Shown here in pieces: positions 25,153 through 36,533 of a stretch of 64,000 nt of DNA. Each line of letters opens with the position of its first letter. Within the stretch, counting starts at the first letter, position 1. The translations under genes were made by a program, and so were the position numbers. Below the pieces are notes generated by a model. That model had not been told where the DNA came from. It made no database searches and saw only the letters and a program-made list of their open reading frames with translations. This DNA comes from Roridomyces roridus. Its lineage: Eukaryota; Basidiomycota; Agaricomycetes; Agaricales; Mycenaceae. The stretch is from contig JARKIF010000001.1 in assembly GCA_029378245.1 (NCBI GenBank), positions 1,364,001-1,428,000 on the forward strand, given 5' to 3'.

Positions 25153-26315
25153 TCATTGTGTAGGGTCCACCGCATCCGAAGGGGCTTCTAGCACACCAGT
25201 GCCAGTCTTGTAATCCAACTCTTTAACACCCACTTTCCCACCCAGTTTGCGCCAATTTGCAGTCCACAACTCTGTCCGGTCTTTGCAGAGTGCTGCTCGT
25301 GTTTTAGTAAAAACTCGGTATGAATATGGACAACTTACAAACGAGTGCGGGCCAGTACTTGCCGTGGTCGTACTCAAAGTTGCATGCACCATCCCACCAC
25401 TCGGACATGACCATCTCGGGTTCAAATATCTTGTCCTGCATGACCTTGGGATTGAATTTGATCTACCAAGGTCGGTTAACAGATGAATACACGCGTAGAA
25501 AGAACAGACCTTGTTCCGTGTCACAGGATCGATGAACGGAGAAATCAACGTGAAGAAGCTGGTCAAAATGAAGGGGACTTTGATGACGAGGGCGAGACCG
25601 AGACGTTCGGGATAATGGTCTTGCAGAATACTGAGCCAGCCTCGCGCAGTGCCCAGGGAGGGGTTCTTCGCCTTGTCCGCAAAGTTGATGAGAAGGTCCA
25701 GGGATTCGACATTTGGAGGCATGAGGTCGATGCATCGTTCGAGCATCCACACGCTAAATTGTATCTGCGTGACCGTGTTTGTCGTATTCTGGCGACTTGG
25801 TCTGTGGAAATTTCATTATTGGTGTGAAAGAGATTAGCTCTGGTAGTACTTGCATCAAGTAGAGTGCAGGACGGTTGGCCGTGTCAAAGCCGAGCAGAAC
25901 CTGTTTGCCTGTGACCGCCTAATGGACGCGTCAAAGGAGATAGGTCCGAGGTAAAAAGTAGAACCTACCTCAGGCTCGATATTTTCGGCCGACAACGTGT
26001 CGTAGACGCCATATTCACGCCTCCATTTTAGAGTTGCGTTCAAACGGGTGATCGCGACGTCGACTTTCCACTTGGATCCACGTAAAAATCTGTGTGAGGT
26101 ATGTATTTGCTGCTGCTCAAGTTGGACTGGATTCACCTCAAAATGCATTCGTATGAGAGCCACATTTTTTCTACGTCCATGAGCGAATCGTATTCCGAGG
26201 TCTCAAAGTGTGTCGTGACTGCCTGTTGCATTTCCTTTTGGCTTTCTGTCAACTCGGGCTGGGAGGAGGCCAGCACATTTTCCGGGGGTTGAATGGGGAG
26301 GTAGACTTTCGACAT
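25153..26315 (-). CDS. Sec14-like CRAL-TRIO lipid-transfer protein
   Basis: The start is ATG at 26313-26315 (MSKVYLPIQPPENV). The CRAL-TRIO N domain shows ECILRFLRGSKWKVDVAITRL and WRREYGV. The lipid-binding domain shows GFDTANRPALYL, a segment with MERCIDLMP-like helices, DLLINFADKAKNPSLGTARG and LQDHYPERLGLALVIKVPFI, matching Sec14-like phosphatidylinositol-transfer proteins. The C-terminus contains WDGACNFEYDHGKYWPALV. It probably moves phosphoinositides or other lipids between membranes; the ligand is unknown. It faces the proline iminopeptidase gene across 89 bases. Confidence 0.85.
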
Positions 26316-26404
26316 GAAATTTTTTGTGTGCAAAGGCGAAGGCGAAGGTCGAACGAATGGAATGGCACGATTTCGCTGATCACGGCGATCAACATTCCTT
26401 TATC
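26316..26404. promoter_or_regulatory. 89-base bidirectional promoter
   Basis: It separates the divergent Sec14-like and proline iminopeptidase start codons. A second in-frame ATG for the iminopeptidase may lie within it, so the exact gap depends on start choice. Confidence 0.45.
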
Positions 26405-27630
26405 ATGTACCCTGATATCCAGCCTTACGAAACGGGGACTCTGAAGGTCTCTGACCTCCACACCCTCTATTATGAGCTCTGTGGCTCTCCTGAGGGGACC
26501 CCCGTCGTGTTTCTCCACGGAGGTCCGGGCGGAGGATGCGACCCCAAAGACCGTTCATTCTTCAACCCGAACAAGTACAGGGCAAGTAGATTCGTCTAGG
26601 CGTCGCCCTCGCCTCACATTCCAACAAAGATTATTCTCTTTGACCAACGTGGCGCGGGGAAATCGACTCCAACGGCTTCCCTAGAGGACAACACGACGTG
26701 GGATTTGGTTCGCGACATCGAGAAAGTCCGTGAGCACCTCAAAGTCGACACATGGCACGTCTTTGGTGGATCTTGGGGCTCCACTCTCTCTTTGGCCTAT
26801 GCACAGGCGCATCCTGACCGCGTCAAATCCCTCACCTTACGGTACTTGCTTCTCCAAACATTCGAGGCATACACTGAATCAAATCCAGAGGAATATTCAC
26901 CCTCCGCAAGAGGTGCCCCATTATCATCTTTGTGTCCCGCAAATTCACTCATCCTACTCAGCGAACTCAACTTCTTCTACCAGAATGGAGCGTCTCATCT
27001 GTTCCCTGAGGCTTGGTAAATGCTACATTCTCCCATGATCCGTCCTAACATTCCCAGGGAGGAATACATTGCCCCGATCCCAGAGGCGGAGCGACACGAC
27101 ATGGTGCTCGCATACCACGCTCAACTCAATTCGGTCGACGACCAGACGCGTATCACAGCAGCCAAAGCATGGTCCAAATGGGAGTGCGTCACTTGTTGCA
27201 TCGGCATACCACCTTTATTCATCGCAGACATCAGGATGGAAACCTCGCGGTTATACGTCGACCCGGAATACGTCGCGCGCGCGGCTGAAGATGATTTTTC
27301 CAACGCCTTTGCCCGCATCGAAAACCACTACTTTATCAATGACGGCTTCATGCGCGATGGCCAATTGTTGGAAAAGCAAGAAATCGATAAAATGTTGGTT
27401 CCACCCATCTGCACCTTCTGTTCTGAATTCCCTCCAGCCGTCACATTCCCACTGTCGTCGTCCAAGGAAGATACGATGTCGTGTGTCCAGCAACAACGGC
27501 TCACCAACTGAAGAAGGTTTGGCCGGAAATAACCCTCCACATCGTCCCGGACGCCGGGCATTCGAGCAGAGAGAAAGGCATTGCGGCGTTGCTTGTAGAA
27601 GCCACCGACAAATTTGCTGGTTTCAAGTAA
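26405..27630 (+). CDS. Proline iminopeptidase (peptidase family S33)
   Basis: It removes N-terminal proline from peptides. The start at 26405 (MYPDIQPYETGTLKVSDLHT) matches the usual family start. Visible marks are HGGPGGGCDP (oxyanion), DQRGAGKSTP, nucleophile GGSWGS, acid GRYDVVCP and His in PDAGHSSREKG, so the catalytic triad is complete. The first intron (26582-26629) has a GC donor: AGG/GCAAGT..AAAG joins KY to RIILFDQRG. Other introns are GT..AG. The gene converges with the TPR-like gene downstream. The length (about 320-330 residues) is normal. Confidence 0.9.
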
Positions 27631-27717
27631 ATGTATTTAGCAAAGGACAATCAAGTTACTTGTACAGATTTAACCAAGATATAAAAGATGTACAGAATAA
27701 ATCGACTGGACAGATAA

Positions 27718-30611
27718 TCAAGCAGCTGCATCCAATGCGGGTATCAAGACTGCCCCAAGCCAGGCAAGGATAACATCCACTCTGGGCCCATGAAGCGGGA
27801 TGTTGATGCTCACAGGCTTCTTCGCACCGTTCTTCCCATTCTTCTTGTTCTGGCCAAGTCGCTCCATCTCGCGCGCGCGTTGGCGGGCGAATACAGGTGC
27901 GAGCAGCATTCGCGCGCTGTTGAGAGCCTGGGCGTGGGGAGAAGGAGACGGCGCAACGGGTGTGGTGGATCGGGGAGTCTGCGACGGGGAGGTGGAGGAC
28001 GATGAAGACGTAGAGCCTTCAACATCCGATGAAGTAGAGCTTTGGCGTGAGCCCGACGCAGCTGTGTTGCTGCCTTGGCCCATTTTGGGAGCCGCGGGCC
28101 GGGGACTGGATGGTTGCTCGTCCTCGTCAACCAGTCGCTCCTTCTCCTTCGCCTTGCTGCCTCGGACACCAACACCATTCTCTCCGGGAACAGTATACGC
28201 GCCGACACCGGTTTTCCATCCACTAGCGAGCCGCTCCAGGACCTCGATAAACTCCGCCTGCGCCATGGATCGGGGAGGCAAGAAGACTGGATATCCTTCT
28301 AGCCCATCAACAACGCTCGCAGTGTGTATGAACGTCGTTAACAAGCTGGTGAAATCTCCTAGCATGATCTGGCACAAAAGGATGCTGAAATGCGCTTCAA
28401 CGAGGAGAGGATGATAAGTCGTGAAGGAGGTCGGAGGAGGTGGGACCTGCTGCGTTGGACTCGTGCGGGCAACCACCTCGTAGTTGCCAATCGGGCCACC
28501 GTCACGTGCAGGCATGTGAGGGTGGGGCGGAGACGGAGACTGGCTACCGGGCCGAATTGATTCGGAAAGCAGAAACGCATACTCGACCTTTTGTGCAATA
28601 TTCCACGCTTCATCGCCCCCACCAGGGGCAAAACGCGGGCCAGCATCCAGCGAGTCAAAATGAGCCAAAAAGCGTTCATGATCGCGCATGGACTTCTTGA
28701 CTAGCGAGAGAATCTGCTCTCTCGCTTTCTCCCCGGGACCTGGAACCCCTTCGCCGCCATCGGCAACACTAAAGGCTTCGCGGTAGGCTTTGGCCTTCTT
28801 GCTCGTGCTCCGCCCCAGGGGGCCATCTGGATTCCCGACCTCAACCCCGCCGTAAAGGCCGCCTTCCAGATAGCTCAGGCGCAGTTCGCCGTTATTAGCA
28901 TTGGCCCCATTCATATTGGCTTCGTTGGGGCCGGCGCAGCCTTCAGAGGAATACGCCGAGTACTTGTGGATCCCCTCGACCTTCAAGACAGTGGACTCGA
29001 TGAGATGAACGGCATGTTGGAGATATGCAGCGCCACGCAGGAACAAGAGTTGTGGCTCGAGCGGCGTTGGAGCGTCCGGTAGCACGGAGGGGTGCTGAGC
29101 GAAGCCTGCTTCGTCGGGATCCCTGTCCGCGTCGTCTTCTCCCCCCTCCGCTTCTCTGCCATCCCCGTCATCGTCGTCTCGACTCATTTTCCTCTGCTTC
29201 CCGTGCCCCTTTTTCTTCTTCCCCCCCTTTCCTCCCCCTTGTTTGGAGTTTTGCGCTGGGACCGAATAATTATGATGATGTGCGACCTTGGCTTTACGGA
29301 CCGCCCGTGCCTCCTTGAGGGCATGTGTGAAGTCTTTGGTGGCAAGACTGAACTCATCCCTGAAACAATGCACGATACCACGCGTGCGATAATATTCTAG
29401 CTTCTGTGGCTGGTTCTGGATCAGCTCGTCCAGCACCTGCGTCGTGGTGGACTCGGCCAACTGTCTAAATGACGCATCAAATGATCAGCATTGAAAAAAA
29501 AAAAAAGGCTTACCTGGACGGAATCTTTTCATGAAAAAAATGTACATAGCGGGCATCCGCGTCGCTCGGATCCACTTTGAGTACACGCTCGGCGAGGTCA
29601 TCAAAGACACTACCGCCCTGCATAACCATAACACTACTAGCGATTTCATCGGCGGTATACGCAGCGGCCAACTTTTGAACAGCAAGCGCTCGCAGCCGAT
29701 GTATACGCATCGCACTCATCGCCACATTGCGCCCTCCGCCGCCACCGCCACCAGGCATCAGGCCGCCCCAAGGAGAGTTGTAGCCAGAGTATGAAGAGTT
29801 CATAGACGGAGAGGACGACGAACGCATCATGTTCAGTTCAGCTGCAGACAGCCCGGAGGAAGCGCGGACGCTCAGCTCTGCAGCCTCGTCGATGAGTCTC
29901 CGAATGGATGTCACATTGCGGAACACGCCGGGGTCAATTGGAGGAGGGGTAGGTTTTCCTGGCTCCGGGAGCGGAAACGGGGGCGGCATGGTTGTAGAAA
30001 ATGTTATTGAAGTCGGGGTGAGAGAGCCGATCTGCGGGGAGTCGGGAGGTGAGAGGTCCGGGATGGACTGGTTGTGCCCATTGCGTTTCTGCACCGGCTG
30101 ACCGGTGGAAGACGTAGGGAGAGGTGAGCGAGGCTCAGGCGCAGCCAAAGTGGCTGGGTCCAGATTCAGTGTAAGTAGGGATTCGAGTAATTCGAGCGGA
30201 AGTTGGAGCCACGGTCCCTGCAAACTCGGGTTTCAGTGAACGCGTCGGAGTAGCCACTATGCAAGTTGTCCATTGAGCCTGAACGTCGGGAATGCACAGA
30301 AACACGTCCAAGCGCGCCGAATACTTTGCAGTGGCTGAAAAGAAGGGACACACATGATACGAGCTGATATATCGCCAGTGCTTGTTCCTGCTGATGCAAA
30401 GTACGGGAGGGCGTTCCGCCTGGTCTTCCTTGCCTTTGGCGTTCTCAGAGGCAAGGGCAGCGTCTCTTGTTTTTGCAGCCGCCGATTTCTTGGGTTTTTT
30501 CTTCTTTTTCTTCTTCTGAGCGCCAGAGTCAAGAGCGGGATCCTCTGCGGCCAACTCGAGCTCGTCGACGGTGGTGGTGGAAGGGTCCACAGTGGGCTCG
30601 CAAGGGCTCAT
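27718..30611 (-). CDS. Conserved fungal protein with TPR-like features, unknown function
   Basis: The ATG at 30609-30611 opens a Lys-rich N-terminus (eight consecutive KKKKKKKPKK-type residues). After an intron comes GPWLQLPLELLESLLTLN, then a disordered Pro-rich stretch and a helical region with ALAVQKLAAAYTADEIA and DLAERVLKVDPSDADARYVHF, which resembles TPR helices. Further on are FLRGAAYLQHAVHLIE and LLVEAHFSILLCQIML, and a C-terminal VDVILAWLGAVLIPALD. Such proteins are widespread in fungi without known role. An intron near 29,500 contains a run of 13 T on the coding strand. No enzyme motif is seen. Confidence 0.6.
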
Positions 30612-30677
30612 ATCGTGAAAATTAGTTGGAAATTGCCAAGAGAGGCGGATCAACAAGAGTCAAACAAGAGTACATAA

Positions 30678-32103
30678 TCAGCTAAACACCTCTGCGACCG
30701 AATGCATGATAACTTTCGGTCTACAAAGCAGCTGCTGCTCAATGGTGCGGTCCGACGCATTTTTCCTTGTCATCCGCCGCAGCCCCAGCTCTGTCGTCGC
30801 CAAAACTGCCCCATGCGCCGATGTCGTGTAACCCAACGCGTCTTCCATTATTCTGACGTCGAAAAGCTGGCCGGGTTCCACGCTAAGGATATCAAAGTTC
30901 GTGGACATGATTTCTTCTCGGCAAATGGTGGCGATCCCAGCCGTAGATTTGACCATACGCCCGACCTGGTCTCCGAATGTTTCTCGAATCCATGCGCGCG
31001 ACGGCGATGTCGATTCATGGGAAGCACCTGCTGCCACCAGGATGTCGGATGTCCAACGACAAAGGGTCTCCCTCAGCTCCTCCGCAGCATAATCCGCCAG
31101 ACCAGGATACAGCGTGTGGACGTGCTTGTGCGCCAAACTCCTCCACCTGGAAGATGTTGGCTGCGGTTCTAACAATCCACATGTAAGCCAGCAAACGGGA
31201 CCAACAACCAGCGACACGCACCTGACACAAAGATATGCGAATAGAGGCTCGACAACACTGTCTCCGATCTGGAAGGCAAACCCAGCGCAAATGTCGCCAT
31301 CGCACGGGCAATAGCTGTTGCCATTCCCGCCTGTAATGCCAGACCAACCAGCGTCGGATCCTGCGAATTCCGCTCCCTTGCGGACAGGAGCCCTGCCAAG
31401 TTGGAACCCAATCTTGCACTGGTATCCTGCATGGCCTGCGGCGAGCTGGGATTTTGAATGTCAAAGGTACAGAGTTCGACGGCAGAAGACGCCAGCTGAA
31501 TAATTTCAGAGTTCAAATCTCGAACAGCTGCGGTGGGATATTAGCGCTTGGTTCTGGGATCAAAAAGGTGCGCACCCTGAATTACTTGCTGTCCGGACCA
31601 GGTGTCTACGCGAGTCATGTACATTTCGGAACCTACGTTCTGTCTCAGTGAACATGGTGCAATGTGCATCAATTTTTCTTACCGAGTGCCTGTGCTCGCT
31701 GCTCCTCCAGAAGCGGCGTCGTCAACCTCGATCTTGACCGCCGACCTTGATAATTATCCTGAGTCTCATCTGTCAATGAGCCCGTGCTACTCGATTTTCT
31801 CAGTTGATCCAGCTCCGCCTCTCGGGACTCCAGCATTTCTCTCGTCCCCTTCAGAGCCCTTTCAAGTTGTCGACACCGCTCTTCTAATCTCGCAACCTCG
31901 GCTTGAGACCGTGCAAGTTGATTCGCAATATTCTCTGTCCCTCGTCGCATAAGAGATGGTTCCGCCAAATCTGTGGCGTCCGGCAACGTTCCACGATCGA
32001 AATACGCGGGGGCGGGACCGCTGGGCGGTGGAGTAGGGTTCCGGAGGGCAAGGAAGTCGACAGCTGTGTCGTACAGCCCTCTGATCATGACCTGCAGGGC
32101 CAT
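30678..32103 (-). CDS. Basidiomycete coiled-coil protein of unknown function
   Basis: The start ATG at 32101-32103 opens MALQVMIRGLYDTAVDFLAL. A coiled coil of about 60 residues follows (QAEVARLEERCRQLERALK), then a helical domain starting AVRDLNSEIIQLASSAVEL. From memory this RDLN-E-I block is the hallmark of an uncharacterised family expanded in Agaricomycetes. The C-terminal third is helical with no membrane segments. Several introns are present. The function is unknown. Confidence 0.55.
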
Positions 32104-32435
32104 TACAGAGCCAAATATCCGGCAAGGCTGGACAATCGCGATAATCGCCTATATTCGCTGACAAGTGTATGCAGAGCCCTGGGCAAGCGTTGGAATATCA
32201 GTTGCATCTCCAGTGCCACGCGTATGCCGCGTTTTCGTATTCGGTCATGTGCCATGTGTCAAAGAACACGCCCATTATGCGAGGTCGAAGCTGTCGAAGC
32301 TAATAGCATCACCGGCCTGAATCCTCGTGTCGGCGGTGACTCGGACGCCAGACAAGCAAAATATAACACGTTTCACCTTGGACTTGCATCCACCTTTCTT
32401 ATCCACTCAACTCTCGCGCGCGGAGACCCTGCTAC
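32104..32435. promoter_or_regulatory. Divergent intergenic region
   Basis: This 332-base gap lies between the coiled-coil protein gene and the HSPA12-like gene. No gene or clear element is seen. Confidence 0.35.
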
Positions 32436-35400
32436 ATGAAATCGAACTCGGACACGCGAAAACCATATACTGGCCCTGTCCGATCTCTGGTAAATTTGCT
32501 CAAGAGACCGCTTGCGTGTACACCACTCACTCACCACGATTTCTGTAGGTGGTTGCAATAGACGTTGGAACGACGTTCTCGGGTGTGTCTTATGCAATCC
32601 TTGAGCCTGGCGAAGTGCCCAAAATCCATGGCGTCACTCGGTGGATATGAATGGCTGTTTCTCACTGGCTTTCACTGAGACTGCCGATAGGTTCCCTGGC
32701 CAGGAGCATGTCGCCGGCAACAGCAAGATCCCCTCAATATTGTGGTATGACAGACGCGGCAAAATGATGGCTGCAGGGGCAGAGGCTGAGACGTCGACCA
32801 TCGTCTCCCAGGCGGAGGACGAGGCATGGATCAAAGTCGAGCTGTGTGTGCCCCACTCTTCGTATGCGATTCACGAATGACCTTTTACGCAGATTCAAGC
32901 TCCGGCTACGACCGCGTACGATGCAATTAAACATGAACGGAATGCGGTTGGGACAACTACCGCCCGGGAAGACTGCTGTGGATGTATTCGGAGACTTCCT
33001 CGCCTACATCTTCCTCTGTACGCGCAACTTCATCACAGACACGCATGCAAACGGGAGTATGCTGTGGGCGACGGTGGAGCACGACATGAAGTTTGTGCTG
33101 TCGCATCCCAACGGCTGGGAAGGCGCACAGCAGTCCAAACTGCGGCGGAGTGCGATCTACGGCGGTTTGATTCCGAATACGAACGCTGGGAAGGCCCGCA
33201 TTTTCTTCGTCACGGAAGGGGAGGCGAGTCTGCATGCGTGCGTCTTGAATGGCCTGGCTGCCGATGTTCTTTCGGTAGGTCGCTTGTGTGTGAATGTATT
33301 CAGTCTAATGCCTCTGCAGGATCCCTCGAAACCCGGGTTTCTCATTGCCGACGCTGGGGGCGGCACCTGGGATATCTCGGCGTATAGTATAACCGGACAG
33401 AACCCACTCCTAATTGAGGAGATTGCGCCGCCAGATTGTGAGTTGATCGAGTCTGGTTAGGATGCTATTTACACGTCTCAAGGTATCTTTGCCGGTTCGG
33501 TTTTCGTTAGTCGGCGAGCAAGAAAGTTTTTAGAAGGTAGTGATAATTGGGTTCACGGAATCCTACTGAGATTTTGAACAGAAAAACTAAAGCATTCCCG
33601 TTACGGTTCCCCGGAGGCAGTTGAACATATCACGAAGCGGTTCGATGAAACGACCAAACGATTGTTTAGAGACGACCGATCCCTACAATTTATATCGTTC
33701 GGAAGTCCCCTAGATAAAGATTCGACAGTTGGCATTCGGGGAGGCCAGTTGAAACTCACGGGGTGTGGAAAACTTCACTCTTCCCTTCATTCACTCACGT
33801 TCACTGCAGCGCAGAAGTCCGGGAATTGTTCGAACCGTCCATAGAAGGTGCGTTGTCTCCACAGTTTGATGTCAAATCTGACTTGCATTCAGATGCGTTT
33901 AATGCTATCAAAGCTCAGATAGACGCCTCGGCAGGGGTCATCAAGTCGGTCTGGCTCGTCGGTGGCTTCGCCGCAAACCACTGGCTGTTCAGCCAACTTC
34001 AAGAACGCCTCGCACCTTTCTATATCACAGTGAACCGACCGGATTCTCAGACGTACGTCCTGTCCTGCCTTTCATTCCATTTCCGCTAAACATGCATTTC
34101 TTAGTTCAAAGGCAGTATGTGACGGCGCCGTCGGGTTCTACGTCGACCACCACGTCTCCGTACGCATGTCCAAAGCCTTCTATGGCGTCGAGTTCCTCCG
34201 CAGCTTCGATCCCGAAGACCCAGAACATGTCGCCCGAGAATCAACGCTCTGCGAGCTTCCCTCGGGCCCAAAGCTCCTCCCGGACGCGTTCGACTGTATA
34301 TTGAAGCGGGGACTCAAAGTCAAGGAATCGACAATCTTTTCGCGCAAGTACTCCACGGAGCTTACGAGTCTGAGCGTTCTCTCCGTGTTCGAGGTGCTCA
34401 TATGGTGCTTCCGAGGCAAGTCAAAGGAGGTGCCGATGTGGATATATCGAGATGCAGAGGAGTTTTCTACGCTTTGCACAGTCCGCGCAGACCTTTCACC
34501 GCTGAAAGGGAGCGCAGTTGCCCAGACTGGCGTGAATGGCAAGACCTTTTGGAAGATCATATTCTCCGTCGAAATCCACTTTGGGTTGACAGAGTTCAAA
34601 GCTAGGATTAAATGGATGGACAATGTGCGTTTCCCACTCTGTTTGACTGACTGATGATGTCTGATATTTTGTGCAGGGAGAGGTCAAATAGTGAGTCGTA
34701 GTCATGTCTATCGGTTTCTGTTATTGACGCGCAATTCTAGCGGACCAGCGTCCATCGTCTACAACGAACGTGGCCGACGCGTGGAAGAAGACGAACCCGA
34801 CGCCTATCCCGAGGATGATCTGATGGCCGCTCGATCCGAACGGATGCGATCACCACCACCGCTATCCCGGCCGCACTCGTCGGCCCGCTCTGATCCGGTA
34901 GAAGTGACCAACTCGGTCCCGGAGGTGGCGCGTCTTCCCGACGAGCTGCAAGAGCCCGGACGGGGTGCGTTGGCAGATTCCACCAACAAGTCGTCCAGCA
35001 GTGGGCGGTCGGATCGGGGAGCTTCACGGGGAAGACGGTCGGCGAAGGACAAGGGGAAAGAGAAGGAAATCACGCCAGAGGACAGCGTCGACAGTCGGGG
35101 CCTTGCTGATGCCCTCACATCCGTCTGGGGCAAGGCGCCTTCGGCCAGCCCAGCTCATCGCAGTCGCGAACTGACGCCTGCGGACCTCGGGGAAGCTGGT
35201 ATTCAGCCCGAGGCGGCAGCTATTGAGCCAGAGGTGCCTCCAACAGACACTGTAGCGTCCAAGGTGCCCACCGTACCTCCCACTCCGAAGGTGCCAACTG
35301 TACCGCCCACTCCAAAAGTGCCCACCGTACCCCCGACTCCCAAGGTGGCCGAGTTGGGCCTCGCACCGACCACCGCGAAAGAACCAGAGGTTCCGGAGAC

Positions 35401-36259
35401 GGAGGAAGATGCCCAGACTCCCAGGCCGCCTCAAATCGGGACGTCCTTCGAGTTGGAGGCGGCACATGAAGCTTCTGCCCCTGCCGAAACGGAAGCTGCA
35501 CCGCAAGCTGAAGATGCCGTTCATAAAGCGTCTACGCCGCCGACTCCAAAGGCGTCCAAACCGCCGAGTCCAAAGGAGTCCAAACCGCCGAGTCCAAAGG
35601 AGTCCAAACCGCCGACCCCCAAGGCGTCCAAACCATCGACTCCGAAGCCATCGAAGCCATCGACTCCAAAGGCGTCCACCCCGCCAACTCCAAAGGCACC
35701 TGCACAAGAGTTGGAAGCAGCAACTCCCGAGAGCGGAGCGGCGCAGCAAGAGGCACCTCCTTCGACGACGGAAGAGGCTAAAGTTGGAGAGGAGCCGTCG
35801 AGCCAGCCCGTTGAGGAAGTAAAGACAGAAGAAGGGGTCGCTGGCAACGACAACAAGGTTGAAGAACCTGCTGTTGCTGCGGCCACCACACCGCGAGCAT
35901 CAAAGAGGCCGACTCCGCTGGCGTCGCCTGCACAGGTTGCGCAGTCTCTGGCAGACGCTACTCCAACCATAGAGTTTCCAAGAATATCTCCGCACATGAT
36001 CGAGCTCCCTCTATCGACGGCAAGCTCCCCGAGGAGTCCGGCCTCGCTGAATCTTCACAACAGCCCGCACGGATTATTGGGTAGTAGTGCCGTCTTGCCC
36101 GCTGAGTTGAGCGGAGATGCGCCTACCGCAAGTCCGCTGTCGGAAGTGGCGCCTGCAGGGTTCAATGTCGTTGATGTCGGCACGGTGACGGAGAAGGGTG
36201 ATTTTGTTCCGGCTACTGGCAAGGCGGGACGAAAGCAGAAGAAGGGTTCGCGCAGATAG
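32436..36259 (+). CDS. HSPA12-like Hsp70 ATPase fused to a Pro/Ser/Lys-repeat tail
   Basis: The first exon (ATG 32436) encodes RKPYTGPVRSL; after intron 32490-32548 comes the phosphate-1 motif AIDVGTTFSGVSYAILEPGE. IADAGGGTWDISAY is the phosphate-2 motif and VWLVGGFAANHWLF the adenosine motif, as in HSPA12-type actin-like ATPases, which lack a normal Hsp70 substrate domain. The usual HSPA12 end (KWMDN, GEVKY, GPASIVYNE) is formed by splicing through a 14-base micro-exon (about 34678-34691). The frame then runs on for about 500 residues of acidic, disordered sequence with three 9-residue PTVPPTPKV repeats and about seven KPPSPKES-like repeats, ending KAGRKQKKGSRR. Family members usually end soon after the ATPase part. 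Confidence 0.8.
35264..35344 (+). repeat. Three 27-base tandem repeats in the HSPA12-like tail
   Basis: Units 35264-35290, 35291-35317 and 35318-35344 each encode VPTVPPTPK with a few synonymous differences. In-frame expansion is likely recent. Confidence 0.85.
35527..35700 (+). repeat. About seven 24-base repeats in the HSPA12-like tail
   Basis: The units encode variants of KASKPPTPK, KESKPPSPK, KPSKPSTPK. Each carries a (S/T)-P-K site, a possible target for proline-directed kinases. Confidence 0.8.
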
Positions 36260-36533
36260 TCGGCAGCGACTAGTAAGGGACAGAAGATGTCATTGAGTAC
36301 CACGAGCGAGTTAGAGTACATTTGATGTCTGGAACAAGTCTGGAAAGGGACAATTTTGATGTTGATGCTTGTATTCTCCCAACTTGATCTCGGACCAACC
36401 ACTCCTCGAATCTCTCTATCCCAGTGGCATCGCACAGAGAGGCACGCACGCCGTCTGCTGTCTTCGCGGTCCTGGTCCCTTCATCCCCAGTCCTGCGCTT
36501 AACCCAATCTAACGACTTCATCTTACGAACACC

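Noticed and set aside
35024..35749. Minus-strand frames of 241 and 158 codons within the HSPA12-like tail
   Set aside because: They mirror the Pro/Lys repeats; antisense of low-complexity GC-rich repeats is often open.
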